Assembly (NCBI RefSeq): GCF_011082085.1 | Contig: NZ_CP041063.1 | Location: forward strand, 2,418,001-2,482,000 | DNA from: Bacillus sp. Cs-700 | GTDB taxonomy: Bacteria > Bacillota > Bacilli > Bacillales > Guptibacillaceae | DNA length: 64,000 bases | Reading direction: 5' to 3' | In this document: piece by piece, positions 46,939 through 55,726 of the stretch | Layout of the letters: each line of letters starts with the position of its first letter | Numbering within the stretch: the stretch's first letter is position 1 | Program-made: the position numbers and the translations under genes | Notes under the pieces: model-generated | What the model was told of the DNA's origin: nothing | The model's database searches: none | Seen by the model: only the letters and a program-made list of their open reading frames with translations

Positions 46939-48222
46939 CTAATCGATTTGAAGCAATGACTTAATACGACGAGTAGCATCAGTATTTCCTTCAAGAATAA
47001 AGTCTGCAGGGAAATACAGTTTATGATCGGTTCTTTTTTTACCTGAAATGGCTTCCACCACATCAGATTCACGCGAAAGCTCACGTAAATCTCCACCAGG
47101 TTTTATTAGATGTATCGGTAACCGTTCTTCTTCTTCACCGGGCCGATAGAAATCATACGGCAAATCGGAAGATGAATCAACCACTAAATAATAATCTGGG
47201 TCAATCCCAGCTTCGTGAAAGGAATCATGTAACTCTCGCCACGCATTCATCTGTTGCATCGGGTTAAATTCGATGTATTTAAATAGCCTGCGATTCATAA
47301 ATCGTTCGCATAGATCGCTCAGGATATGGTCATTCTCCTCCTGCCAGATCTGGAAATAAAACATCACAACAGAATCATCCAACTTCAAAAAATCTTCAAG
47401 ACTAATATCTTCTTTAAAAAGAGAATAGAAGTGAATCGGATCATGTTGAAAGTGATAGCCCTGCTCAAATAACGCCTTTGCGCGGTGAAGAATTTTACTT
47501 AAAATCACCTCTGCACTTCGCGTCACAGGATGAAAATAAATTTGCCAGTACATTTGATAGCGACTCATAATATAGTCTTCTACAGCGTGCATACCACTTT
47601 GCTTTATGACGATTTGATCGTCACCCGGGCGCATCACGCGTAGAATACGCTCAATATCAAATTGACCATAGCTAACCCCTGTAAAATAAGCATCGCGAAG
47701 AAGATAGTCCATCCGATCTGCATCGATTTGGCTTGAAATTAAGCTAACCACAAGTTTATTATCATGCGTTTTGGCAATTACATCCGCTACTTGAAGTGGG
47801 AAATCATCGCTCACCCTTCGAAGTACCTTGTTAATCTCAGTGTCACCTAGAATGACCATCCGCGTGAAATCTTCATGATCAAGGTTAAATACTTTTTCAA
47901 AGGAGTGTGAAAACGGCCCGTGCCCTACGTCATGCAATAGCGCTGCGCACATGCTTAACAGCCTATTCTTTTCATCCCATCCCTCATACTGAGAGAAAAT
48001 CTCGTTAATTCGCCTCACAATCTCATAAACACCGAGTGAGTGACTGAAGCGACTATGTTCTGCTCCGTGAAAAGTAAGATACGTTGTTCCGAGCTGGCGA
48101 ACTCTCCGCAAACGCTGGAATTCTTTTGTGCCTATCAAGTCCCAGATTAAACGGTATCGAACATGGATGTAGCGATGGACAGGGTCTTTAAATACTTTTT
48201 CTTCGTTTAATCGTTCGAGCAT
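46939..48222 (-). CDS. ywfO: HD-domain phosphohydrolase YwfO
   Basis: 427 residues from the ATG at 48222, 11 nt after GGAAGGAG; upstream in-frame ATGs lack a site. HD metal motifs: GAEHSRFSHSLGVYEI (His), ALLHDVGHGPFSHSFE (HD, about 90), and a later SSQIDADRMDYLLRDAYFTG. Members of this group act as dNTP or nucleotide phosphohydrolases and are often oligomeric. The orthologue in B. subtilis lies at the same place. Confidence 0.9.
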   Translation of the reverse strand: MLERLNEEKVFKDPVHRYIHVRYRLIWDLIGTKEFQRLRRVRQLGTTYLTFHGAEHSRFSHSLGVYEIVRRINEIFSQYEGWDEKNRLLSMCAALLHDVGHGPFSHSFEKVFNLDHEDFTRMVILGDTEINKVLRRVSDDFPLQVADVIAKTHDNKLVVSLISSQIDADRMDYLLRDAYFTGVSYGQFDIERILRVMRPGDDQIVIKQSGMHAVEDYIMSRYQMYWQIYFHPVTRSAEVILSKILHRAKALFEQGYHFQHDPIHFYSLFKEDISLEDFLKLDDSVVMFYFQIWQEENDHILSDLCERFMNRRLFKYIEFNPMQQMNAWRELHDSFHEAGIDPDYYLVVDSSSDLPYDFYRPGEEEERLPIHLIKPGGDLRELSRESDVVEAISGKKRTDHKLYFPADFILEGNTDATRRIKSLLQID

Positions 48223-48287
48223 TCCGCGGCAGGCTCCTTCCGTCAAATTCATCCCTTCATTATATACCACCCCATAACAAATGAAAA

Positions 48288-48315
48288 CCTTCTCCCGAGT
48301 CGTGATGGGAGAAGG
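48288..48315 (-). terminator. Symporter gene terminator
   Basis: CCTTCTCCC / GGGAGAAGG, 9-bp stem with a 10-nt loop and T-rich end on the minus strand, between the symporter gene and ywfO. Confidence 0.75.
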
Positions 48316-48414
48316 CTCATGTTGTTTGGGTAGATAAAAAGAATGGAATCGAATAACGCTGATCGTCAAATCATTCTGCATATAGAGAGGGGGACGTGCC
48401 CCTCTTAACCCATG

Positions 48415-49647
48415 TTATAGAACAGTTTCAACTTTTTTGCCTTCACGTTTTTCTTCTGATTTTGCGATATACATCGCACAAGCCGCGTCACCTGTAATGT
48501 TAACAGCTGTACGCGTCATATCAAGAAGACGGTCAACGGCAAGGATTAAGCCAATCGGTTCGACAGGTAAACCTACTTGCTTTAGAACCATTGCGAGCAT
48601 AATGAGTCCTACTCCTGGTACACCTGCAGTACCGATACTAGCTAGGGTCGCCGTTACGACAACGATAATAAGCTGTGTAAAGGTTAAATCAACACCGGTA
48701 ATTTGAGCAATAAAAATCGTTGCCACACCTTGCATAATCGCCGTTCCATCCATATTGATTGTTGCTCCAAGTGGTTGGACAAAACTACTAATTTGCTTTG
48801 GTACTTTCAGGTTTTCCTGAGCAGTTTTCATTGAAACTGGAAGCGTACCACTACTAGAAGATGTACTAAAAGCAACTGCCATCGCTGGCGCAAAAGCTTT
48901 ATAGAATTTAATAGGATTTTCTTTACATAAGAAGTAGATCGCACTACCATATGTGAAGAGAAAATGAATAAGTAACGCTCCTAATACAACAAGGAAATAC
49001 ATTCCCATTGATTGTAGCGCTTCTTTCCCCTGGCCACCTACGGCTGAAGCGATTAGTGCAAAAGCACCGTATGGCGCTGTTTCCATAATGATTTTAACAA
49101 GATACATCATAACGTCGTTACCTTGTTCAAACAAATCACGGAGTGCCTTAGTGCGTTCGCCAAGAATTGCAAGAGCAAAACCTACGAAAATAGCAAATGC
49201 GATAATTTGAAGCATGTTTCCTTCAACCATCGCTTGAATTGGATTGGTTGGAATAATATTAATGATCGTATCTAACACAGGAGGTGCTTCTTCAGCTTTG
49301 AAGTCTGAATTTCCTGAGAAGGATCCTTCAACCCCTGGTTTAATCAAGTAAGCAAGTGCCATCGCAATCGAGATGGCAATCGTTGTTGTAACAAGGAAAA
49401 ACGCAACTGTTTTTCCACCCATTCGTCCTAGCTTCTTCGGATCGCTTATTCCGGCTGTTCCTACTACGATGGAGAAGAATACGATTGGTACAACGAGCAT
49501 CTTAATTAAGTTCAGAAAGATTTGCCCAACAGGACCAAATAAATATTGATCGACAGGTCCAAAGGCATCTGGTGCAAATAAATTAAAGATCACACCAACA
49601 AGAATACCTAGAACAAGACCTGCAATAATTTTAACTGTTAGCTTCAT
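48415..49647 (-). CDS. Dicarboxylate/glutamate:cation symporter (DAACS family, GltT/GltP-like)
   Basis: 410 residues from the ATG at 49647 (GGGG site 8 nt upstream). Eight membrane helices and two re-entrant hairpins. Signature AVAFSTSSSSGTLPVSM (HP1 serine-rich tip, about 265), GATINMDGTAIMQG (NMDGT, about 300), GTAGVPGVGLIMLAMVL (HP2), and AVDRLLDMTRTAVNITGDA at the end. Imports glutamate/aspartate or C4-dicarboxylates with Na+ or H+. The precise substrate is not readable. Confidence 0.92.
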   Translation of the reverse strand: MKLTVKIIAGLVLGILVGVIFNLFAPDAFGPVDQYLFGPVGQIFLNLIKMLVVPIVFFSIVVGTAGISDPKKLGRMGGKTVAFFLVTTTIAISIAMALAYLIKPGVEGSFSGNSDFKAEEAPPVLDTIINIIPTNPIQAMVEGNMLQIIAFAIFVGFALAILGERTKALRDLFEQGNDVMMYLVKIIMETAPYGAFALIASAVGGQGKEALQSMGMYFLVVLGALLIHFLFTYGSAIYFLCKENPIKFYKAFAPAMAVAFSTSSSSGTLPVSMKTAQENLKVPKQISSFVQPLGATINMDGTAIMQGVATIFIAQITGVDLTFTQLIIVVVTATLASIGTAGVPGVGLIMLAMVLKQVGLPVEPIGLILAVDRLLDMTRTAVNITGDAACAMYIAKSEEKREGKKVETVL

Positions 49648-49843
49648 AAACATGTCCCCTTTCGTCTCATCGACTTCGATACCATCATCGTGTGCATAAT
49701 ACGGACCGCACAATGCTGGCTAATTTCTGCTTTATGTAGATTTTTCTTATGATCTTAGTCATACATGAAAGCTCTTACATAGATTACCATTTCTTTTCTA
49801 TCTATACCCGCTCGCTCGCTAACTTGAAACTACCGTAATTATC

Positions 49844-49871
49844 ATTATATCATTTTAGACAATTCTCGCAA
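49844..49871 (-). promoter_or_regulatory. Probable promoter of the symporter gene
   Basis: On the minus strand TTGCGA (49866-49871), 16-nt spacer, TATAAT (49844-49849). The leader is about 190 nt. The gap 49648-50058 holds this and the lipL promoter, and nothing else I can support. Confidence 0.5.
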
Positions 49872-50018
49872 TTTCCTTTTTTTCGCAAGCGCTCATTTTT
49901 CTTTAGAAATCGAAGTTTTATAGGGAAATAAGGGGTGAAATTGGGTAAAAAGGATCAGCGATTTTGTCATCACCCGGGAAATACTGTCGGATGATGTCTT
50001 AAAACTCCTTTCGTCTGC

Positions 50019-50024
50019 TATAAT
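50019..50024 (+). promoter_or_regulatory. lipL -10 element
   Basis: Extended -10, TG-C-TATAAT, ending at 50024, with transcript start expected about 50031, close to the lipL ATG at 50059. No good -35. Confidence 0.55.
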
Positions 50025-50058
50025 AGGAACGATTAGTACGTGAAAAAGGGGTAAGAAA

Positions 50059-50895
50059 ATGGGAAATAACGATTCAATTCTTTATCAGCCAAAATGGCGG
50101 ATTATTGATCAATCAACCCTTGGGCCGTCGTTTGATGCCCTCCAATCGTTCGCAATGGATGATACGCTTTGCAGTTCTGCTGGAAGCGGCGAATCGCCAC
50201 CAATTTTGCGCTCATGGGTTCATCACAATACGATTGTCCTTGGCATACAAGATACGCGCCTTCCTTATTTTGAAGAGGCCGTTCACTATTTAAAATCTCA
50301 AGGGTATCGAGTAATCGTAAGAAACTCCGGTGGTCTTGCCGTTGTCCTTGATGCAGGCGTCTTAAATCTCTCACTCGTTTTAGCTGAGAAGCAACAACAA
50401 ATTGATATCGATACAGGGTACGGAGCAATGGTCGATTTTGTACAGGAAATGCTAGCACCGTATAATGTCACAATTGAAGACCGTGAAATTGTCGGTAGTT
50501 ACTGTCCTGGTCGCTATGATTTAAGCATTAATGGAAAGAAATTCGCCGGCATTTCTCAGCGCCGACTTCGTGGAGGAGTTGCGGTACAAGTCTATTTATG
50601 CGTCGATGGAAGTGGAGCAGAGCGAGCCTCTGTGATTCAGGAGTTTTATAAACGAGGTGTGAACGGAGAAGCAACGAAATTCACTTATCCTGAAATTGTT
50701 CCAGAAACAATGGCTTCGTTAACTGAATTAATCGGAGAAGAATTAACCGTTTCAGATATGATGATGAAAACGCTGAAAACGCTAAAGACGTATGCCGGAT
50801 CAATGACAACAGCACACCTTTCAATTTCTGAGCTTTCTCTTTATGATTACAATTACCAGCGCGTCTTCACGCGTAATGAAAAAGCCCTCGGTTAA
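50059..50895 (+). CDS. lipL: Octanoyl-[GcvH]:protein N-octanoyltransferase LipL
   Basis: 278 residues of the biotin/lipoate ligase fold. It moves octanoyl from GcvH to E2 subunits of 2-oxoacid dehydrogenases. [20 protein letters not shown] (substrate loop, about 92) and the catalytic cysteine in [24 protein letters not shown] (about Cys149) match LipL rather than LplJ. B. subtilis lipL (ywfL) is also near pta. Ends in a shared terminator. Confidence 0.93.
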   Translation: MGNNDSILYQPKWRIIDQSTLGPSFDALQSFAMDDTLCSSAGSGESPPILRSWVHHNTIVLGIQDTRLPYFEEAVHYLKSQGYRVIVRNSGGLAVVLDAGVLNLSLVLAEKQQQIDIDTGYGAMVDFVQEMLAPYNVTIEDREIVGSYCPGRYDLSINGKKFAGISQRRLRGGVAVQVYLCVDGSGAERASVIQEFYKRGVNGEATKFTYPEIVPETMASLTELIGEELTVSDMMMKTLKTLKTYAGSMTTAHLSISELSLYDYNYQRVFTRNEKALG

Positions 50896-50900
50896 AAAAA

Positions 50901-50930
50901 ACTCCCCTGAAGGAATTCCTTCAGGGGAGT
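50901..50930. terminator. Perfect 30-nt palindromic terminator
   Basis: ACTCCCCTGAAGGAA followed by its exact reverse complement, A run before and Ts after, between convergent lipL and pta. Terminates both. Confidence 0.92.
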
Positions 50931-50938
50931 TTCATATC

Positions 50939-51913
50939 TTATAGGCTTTGCATTGCAGTAATCAATGCCAGCTTGTACACGTCTTCCTCACTACATCCGC
51001 GGGAAAGATCGTTAACTGGTTTGTTTAATCCTTGAAGGACTGGACCAACGGCTTCATAGCCACCAAGGCGCTGAACCATTTTGTAGCCAATGTTTCCTGC
51101 TTCAAGACTAGGGAATACAAATACATTCGCTTTCCCTTTAAGTGGCGATTCAGGTGCTTTCTTTTGAGCAACCTCTGGAACGAAGGCAGCATCAAATTGG
51201 AATTCACCATCAATGATAAGTTCAGGTGCCATTTCTTTCGCAAGACGCGTTGCTTCTTCGACCTTCTCTGTTTCAGGAGATTTTGCAGATCCTTTTGTCG
51301 AGAAACTTAACATCGCTACTTTTGGCTCAATGCCAAACATCTTCGCTGTTTCCGCACTGCTTACACCGATTTCAGCCAAATCATTGCTATCTGGAGAGAT
51401 GTTAATCGCACAGTCAGCAAAAACGTACTTCTCATCACCTTTTACCATAACGAATGCGCCAGATGTTTTCTTCACGCCTTCTTTCGTTTTGATAATTTGA
51501 AGTGCCGGACGAACCGTATCACCAGTCGAGTGAGCAGCACCACTGACAAGGCCGTCTGCTTTACCTGTGTGAACGAGCATTGTCCCAAAGTAGTTCACAT
51601 TAAGAAGAATTTCCTGCGCCTGTTCCGCAGTTGCTTTGCCTTTACGACGCTCAACAAATGATTCAACAAGAGCATCCATTTCAGAATAAGTTGCTGGATC
51701 CATCACAGTTAGATCACTGTGTAATGTAAGATTTAGGCTTGTTGCTTTGTCTTGAATAGCATTTTCTCCACCAATAACGATTGGCTTTAGGATGCCATCC
51801 TCTGCAAGACGGTTAGCTGCTACTAATACGCGCTCATCTGTTCCTTCTGGAAAAACGATTGTCGGATTGCCTGCTTTTACCTGGTCTTTCATGCTTGTAA
51901 AAAGATCACTCAT
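50939..51913 (-). CDS. pta: Phosphate acetyltransferase
   Basis: 324 residues from the ATG at 51913 (GAGGTGA site). It converts acetyl-CoA and phosphate to acetyl phosphate for overflow acetate formation. Motifs: IVFPEGTDERVL, GMLVHTGKADGLVSGAAHSTGDTVRPALQII (about 125), DCAINISPDSNDLAEI, ANVFVFPSLEAGNIGYKMVQRLG, and PVLQGLNKPVNDLSRG. A cre-like site at 51991-52004 suggests CcpA activation as in B. subtilis. Confidence 0.97.
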   Translation of the reverse strand: MSDLFTSMKDQVKAGNPTIVFPEGTDERVLVAANRLAEDGILKPIVIGGENAIQDKATSLNLTLHSDLTVMDPATYSEMDALVESFVERRKGKATAEQAQEILLNVNYFGTMLVHTGKADGLVSGAAHSTGDTVRPALQIIKTKEGVKKTSGAFVMVKGDEKYVFADCAINISPDSNDLAEIGVSSAETAKMFGIEPKVAMLSFSTKGSAKSPETEKVEEATRLAKEMAPELIIDGEFQFDAAFVPEVAQKKAPESPLKGKANVFVFPSLEAGNIGYKMVQRLGGYEAVGPVLQGLNKPVNDLSRGCSEEDVYKLALITAMQSL

Positions 51914-51990
51914 TATTTTCACCTCATTGTTTTTAATATCCAACTCCTACGATAACTCTTTTTCCCACAAAACGAAAATAAATCCCTGAT

Positions 51991-52004
51991 TGTAAGCTCT
52001 TTCA
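51991..52004 (-). promoter_or_regulatory. cre-like site upstream of pta
   Basis: TGAAAGAGCTTACA on the minus strand has one mismatch to TGNAANCGNWNNCA. It is about 80 nt upstream of the pta ATG, consistent with an activating cre position. Confidence 0.5.
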
Positions 52005-52187
52005 TATAAAAGTTCTATTTTTCAGACGAATTCAAAGAGACTCTTAGTGGCTTTCATTGTTGATACTCTTCTAACTATAAGCTAACGCGATCGTATTTAA
52101 ACATTGGTACCAATTTTCCATCCTATTTCTGAGTATCTTTTTTCATCTAATCGTCACTCTCAATCGCTTTTAAAGAAGGACAAGTAT

Positions 52188-52196
52188 TGGTATAGT
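52188..52196 (+). promoter_or_regulatory. hemQ extended -10 promoter
   Basis: TG-G-TATAGT, with TATAGT at 52191-52196 and a poor -35. It gives a leader of about 140 nt that contains a hairpin, CATCAGAGT / ACTCAGATG (one mismatch), and a 28-codon frame. The remainder of 51914-52345 contains the pta upstream region only. Confidence 0.45.
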
Positions 52197-52210
52197 AGGT
52201 AGTGGATATA

Positions 52211-52297
52211 GTGAAACTTCCATCAGAGTGGGCATTGTTTGATCTACTCAGATGGTTAGTTGAACCAATCGGACCTTTAGGGGCAGTTGCTGTATAA
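52211..52297 (+). CDS. Possible 28-residue leader peptide upstream of hemQ
   Basis: GTG start at 52211, stop at 52295-52297. Reads VKLPSEWALFDLLRWL then VEPIGPLGAVAV: an amphipathic Trp/Leu helix and a Gly/Ala/Pro tail. No clear ribosome site, and the frame could be chance. If translated it might attach to membranes or attenuate hemQ. Low confidence. Confidence 0.25.
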   Translation: MKLPSEWALFDLLRWLVEPIGPLGAVAV

Positions 52298-52345
52298 ACG
52301 TAACCTGCCTTATTGGTGTGATAAAAGATAAGGAGTGAATCAGAT

Positions 52346-53092
52346 ATGAATCAAGCAGCAGTTACTCTCGATGGCTGGTATTGCCTTCATGACTTCCGTA
52401 CTATGAACTGGACAGCATGGAAACAGCTTTCAAGTGAAGAACGTGATCTTGCGATGAATGAATTTCTAACGTTCCTTGAAAAATGGGAAGTCACAGCAGG
52501 CCATAAACAAGGAAGTCATACGCTTTATTCCATCATTGGTCAAAAAGCGGACTTTATGTTGATGCTCCTCCGCCCAACTATGGAAGAGTTAAATGAAATT
52601 GAAAATGCTTTTAACAAAACGACATTAGCTGAATATACGGTGAAAGAATACTCATACGTATCTGTCGTTGAGCTTAGTAACTATATGGCTGGAAAAGATA
52701 GCGACCCTGATAATGATCCGCGCATTCAGGCCCGTTTGAAGCCAGAATTAGCAGAAGCTCCTTACGTTTGCTTCTATCCAATGAACAAAAAGCGCGAAGG
52801 AAACGACAACTGGTACATGCTTTCAATGGACGAGCGTCGTGAAATGATGCGTAGTCACGGACTTATTGGACGTAGCTATGCTGGCAAAGTGAAGCAGATC
52901 ATCACGGGCTCTGTTGGCTTTGACGACTGGGAATGGGGCGTTACCCTCTTCGCAGACGACGTGCTTCAGTTTAAAAAGCTTGTCTATGAAATGCGCTTCG
53001 ATGAAGTTAGTGCCCGTTATGGAGAATTTGGTAGCTTCTACGTTGGAACTCACCTTCCAAAAGAACGCCTTCCACAATTCTTATACGTATAA
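52346..53092 (+). CDS. hemQ: Coproheme decarboxylase HemQ
   Basis: 248 residues of the chlorite-dismutase-like fold. It converts coproheme III to protoheme in the Gram-positive haem pathway. Conserved residues: Tyr in FYPMNKKR (about 145), which forms the radical, and the proximal His in [14 protein letters not shown] (about 172). Start is an ATG with an AAGGAG site. Orthologous to B. subtilis YwfI, next to pta. Confidence 0.97.
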   Translation: MNQAAVTLDGWYCLHDFRTMNWTAWKQLSSEERDLAMNEFLTFLEKWEVTAGHKQGSHTLYSIIGQKADFMLMLLRPTMEELNEIENAFNKTTLAEYTVKEYSYVSVVELSNYMAGKDSDPDNDPRIQARLKPELAEAPYVCFYPMNKKREGNDNWYMLSMDERREMMRSHGLIGRSYAGKVKQIITGSVGFDDWEWGVTLFADDVLQFKKLVYEMRFDEVSARYGEFGSFYVGTHLPKERLPQFLYV

Positions 53093-53098
53093 TCTTGC

Positions 53099-53135
53099 AA
53101 GCTCTTCTAACACTTTTTTGTGTTCAGGAGAGCTT
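53099..53135 (+). terminator. hemQ terminator
   Basis: AAGCTCT...ACAC / GTGT...AGAGCTT with a TTTTTT loop, followed by a T run. The gap from here to gerQ (53412) has no gene or element I can support. Confidence 0.85.
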
Positions 53136-53412
53136 TTTTGTTTATCTGAGCGATTTTCCTCATAGGCATATTCTTTCATTTCGTACATACAATGAGTTAC
53201 GTAGAGCCATGGCATTATTCTTTCTTATTTGCGTGCCAGAAGCATCAATTTTCTAGCTATTCGCTCTGGTTCTTTAACTCTGGTGGCACCTAGCGGTTTA
53301 ACCAGTGGAATGAGGGACGCTTTAAGTCACACTGTTTCACCAAGCCTACCGAAAGCAATTTTGTGCGGAAGTGTACGACTATTTGTAAGAGAACGCTTTA
53401 AGGAGGGTTATG

Positions 53413-53856
53413 ATGAATAATCAATACTGGAAAACCCCACAGTCACAAAACATGGGCGGCTATGGGCAAATGCCGCAGCAACCGCAAGGCGGCGGGCAAA
53501 TGGCACAGTATCCTTCAGGCTTCCCTGGTCAAGGACAGCAAGTTCAAGGAGCATCCATGGGGGTAGGCTTTCCTGCACAACTTGCCGTAGAGCAGTCCTA
53601 CATTGAAAACATCCTGCGCTTGAATTTAGGGAAAATCGCCACCGTTTACATGACGTTCGAAAACAGTGAGAAATGGAACTCGAAAGTGTTCAAAGGGGTG
53701 ATCGAAGCAGCGGGAAGAGATCATATCATTCTTTCTGATCCCCAAACAGGCAAACGTTATATCTTACTCATGGTTTATTTAGACTATATTACATTTGATG
53801 AAGAGCTCGAGTACAACTACCCTCTTCAACAAACAACGCAATATACTCCGCGTTAA
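53413..53856 (+). CDS. gerQ: Spore coat protein GerQ
   Basis: 147 residues from the second of two adjacent ATGs; AGGAGG is 6 nt upstream. The N-terminal half is Gln/Gly/Pro-rich (about 1-50), followed by a conserved domain: EQSYIENILRLNLGKIATVYMTFENSEKWNSKVFKG and DHIILSDPQTGKRYILLMVYLDYITFDE. GerQ is a coat protein needed for the coat localisation of CwlJ and is crosslinked by transglutaminase. It lies between hemQ and ywdK, as in B. subtilis. Confidence 0.96.
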   Translation: MNNQYWKTPQSQNMGGYGQMPQQPQGGGQMAQYPSGFPGQGQQVQGASMGVGFPAQLAVEQSYIENILRLNLGKIATVYMTFENSEKWNSKVFKGVIEAAGRDHIILSDPQTGKRYILLMVYLDYITFDEELEYNYPLQQTTQYTPR

Positions 53857-53864
53857 CGGATATG

Positions 53865-53894
53865 AAAAAGCTGCCGGGATTCCGGCAGCTTTTT
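53865..53894 (+). terminator. gerQ terminator
   Basis: A-rich GCTGCCGG / CCGGCAGC stem, 4-nt loop, TTTTTG after it. Confidence 0.9.
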
Positions 53895-53900
53895 GTTTTG

Positions 53901-53967
53901 GCCAATATATTGTGAGTTTGGCCAATATCCTGAGATATTTGCCAATAAACCGCAACCATCCGCCAAC
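53901..53967. repeat. Array of GCCAAT motifs at 20-nt spacing
   Basis: GCCAATA occurs at 53901, 53921 and 53941, exactly 20 nt apart, and GCCAAC at 53962. The first two units share TTTGGCCAATAT and a TG-rich middle. The array lies right after the gerQ terminator. Confidence 0.75.
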
Positions 53968-53979
53968 TTTCGACATATA

Positions 53980-54001
53980 GCGGGCGGTGACAGGCACCCG
54001 C
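53980..54001. repeat. GGTGACAGGCACC-type hairpin
   Basis: GCGGG (53980-53984) pairs with CCCGC (53997-54001) around GGTG-ACAGG-CACC. It may terminate ywdK on the minus strand, but no T tract is seen. Confidence 0.5.
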
Positions 54002-54018
54002 GAACTTGTACACTCACG

Positions 54019-54387
54019 CTAAGCCTTAAATGCCGCAACCACAACCAAAATCCACGCTGTAATAAACGCGACGCCACCAAGCGGCGTGATCGCGCCAAGA
54101 ATTTTGATTCCGCTAAGGCTAAGTACATACAAGCTTCCGGAAAACAGCACGATTCCAGCAAACATCAGCCAACCGGCCCATTGCATCAATCCTGCAGATT
54201 GGAGCTTATCCGCCGCAATGGCCACTCCAACTAAACCAAGCGCATGGTACATGTGATATTGAACACCTGTTTTGAACGTTTCTAGCATTTTCTCTGATAG
54301 TCGTCCTTCTAATCCATGTGCGCCAAATGCGCCAAGGCCTACCGCAAGCGCCGCATTAATCGCACCAATAATTAAAAATAGCTTCAT
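54019..54387 (-). CDS. ywdK: DUF423 membrane protein YwdK
   Basis: 122 residues from the ATG at 54387 (AAGGAG site 12 nt upstream). Four membrane helices with the family pattern: FLIIGAINAALAVGLGAFGAHGLEGRLSE, TGVQYHMYHALGLVGVA, MFAGIVLFSGSLYVLSLSGIKILGAITPLGGVAFITAW. Function unknown. The longer upstream frame is not credible. Confidence 0.9.
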   Translation of the reverse strand: MKLFLIIGAINAALAVGLGAFGAHGLEGRLSEKMLETFKTGVQYHMYHALGLVGVAIAADKLQSAGLMQWAGWLMFAGIVLFSGSLYVLSLSGIKILGAITPLGGVAFITAWILVVVAAFKA

Positions 54388-54469
54388 CTCATTATCCGCT
54401 CCTTCGTCCGAATCTTCTCTCCCATCATAGCGGAAAGCGCTTGAGTGAAGCAACGAATTCTGAAATTGT

Positions 54470-55726
54470 TCATACACCTTTCGAATCTTGCCACTTACCT
54501 GTCTGCATACTTCGGTGCACCATTTGCACACTTTCTTTAAAAACAAACCATCCGCCTAACGGAAAGAGTAACAGCCCCACCCATCCAGGGAATGAAAAAC
54601 CTGTTACCAAACAGAGCAAGAGAAAACTTGGCATCGACACAAGCATTAACGCTTGTTTCCCTGCTTGCTTACGTAGTGACGTATCCCACTGGAATAACTG
54701 AGCAAAGCTACCTTCCGAGAACTCATGCCAGTCAGCTCTCGATAGCCCGATCAACGCATAGAGTGCAAACAAAAGCACCACCACTTTCACAACTAGCGGC
54801 AACAAAAGGATCGCTGCCGTTCCCCAACCGATCACTTGTAGGTAATATTGTATTTTTCCAATCGAGCGAAGCAACCATTTCGTATAAAGATCGATCATCC
54901 TTGTCTGTGGAAAATGTGTCTTACGTATTCGCTTGGATCCTCGAAAAAGAAAAGGCTGTTTTCGAACAATCAGAGTAGCCGGGGCTACCCCAACGTTTCC
55001 CATCAAAAATTTCGTTATACTCTGCTTATGTCCCCGCTCGATGACCGCATCGTGAAAAAAGGTTCCCCTTATCTTCACACGCGCCCATAGCTGAACAAAC
55101 AACAGAAGAAGCAAACTCCCGCTCCCGGCAAAAACCGCCCATTCGTACTGCCAACCGACCTGGCTCACTACAAGCAGGATTACAATGGAAAGCAGGTTCA
55201 CAAATCCAACCGGGATCCATTTCACCCAAATAGAAGGCACGAACAGATCAATAAAATACCGACTCGTTTTCACATTCCAACTTACTAAAAGCAGAAATAG
55301 CCCCGTAACTGCAATTCTCTCCAAACTCCAGCCCCATCCTGTCATAAGTAGCGGCAGAGCAACACCAATTCCAAGAGACGAAACGAGCATTCCTTTCAAA
55401 AGCGAATGCGCCATTCCCCACTTCTTCAGTCCTTTACTAAGGACTGCGTTTTGCATCAAATACACCTGATCCGCTTCTTCTGTATACATCCGTAATGACC
55501 AGGTCGTTGCGATTAAAAACAGTGGGAAGACAGCAGACTGCTCAGGAATGACTGTGAGCCAGTCAGGTGCCACCAGCCACCAGGAGCGATAATAAGCCAC
55601 ACCGATCACGAGCGCCGGAATCAGAATATAGAGCCAAACCGTCCAATCAAGCGCAGCTTTTAGATCACGAATTTTATAACGACGATCGTCCCTTACTCGC
55701 TTTCGTAACAGTTGAAAGGATGTCAT
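54470..55726 (-). CDS. EcsB-like ABC transporter permease
   Basis: 418 residues with about eight or nine membrane helices in pairs, matching the EcsB/YthQ family of integral subunits (begins TSFQLLRKRVRDDRRYKIRDLKAALDWTVW). The start ATG overlaps the ATPase stop (ATGA). EcsAB pairs affect secretion, protease processing, competence and biofilm in B. subtilis; the exact substrate is unknown. Whether this is the main Ecs or a YthPQ-like paralogue is not clear, but it is not next to hit or ecsC here. Confidence 0.85.
   Translation of the reverse strand: MTSFQLLRKRVRDDRRYKIRDLKAALDWTVWLYILIPALVIGVAYYRSWWLVAPDWLTVIPEQSAVFPLFLIATTWSLRMYTEEADQVYLMQNAVLSKGLKKWGMAHSLLKGMLVSSLGIGVALPLLMTGWGWSLERIAVTGLFLLLVSWNVKTSRYFIDLFVPSIWVKWIPVGFVNLLSIVILLVVSQVGWQYEWAVFAGSGSLLLLLFVQLWARVKIRGTFFHDAVIERGHKQSITKFLMGNVGVAPATLIVRKQPFLFRGSKRIRKTHFPQTRMIDLYTKWLLRSIGKIQYYLQVIGWGTAAILLLPLVVKVVVLLFALYALIGLSRADWHEFSEGSFAQLFQWDTSLRKQAGKQALMLVSMPSFLLLCLVTGFSFPGWVGLLLFPLGGWFVFKESVQMVHRSMQTGKWQDSKGV

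Noticed and set aside
53229-53420. 63-codon plus-strand frame before gerQ
   Set aside because: It overlaps the gerQ ribosome site and start, lacks its own ribosome site and has no family likeness.
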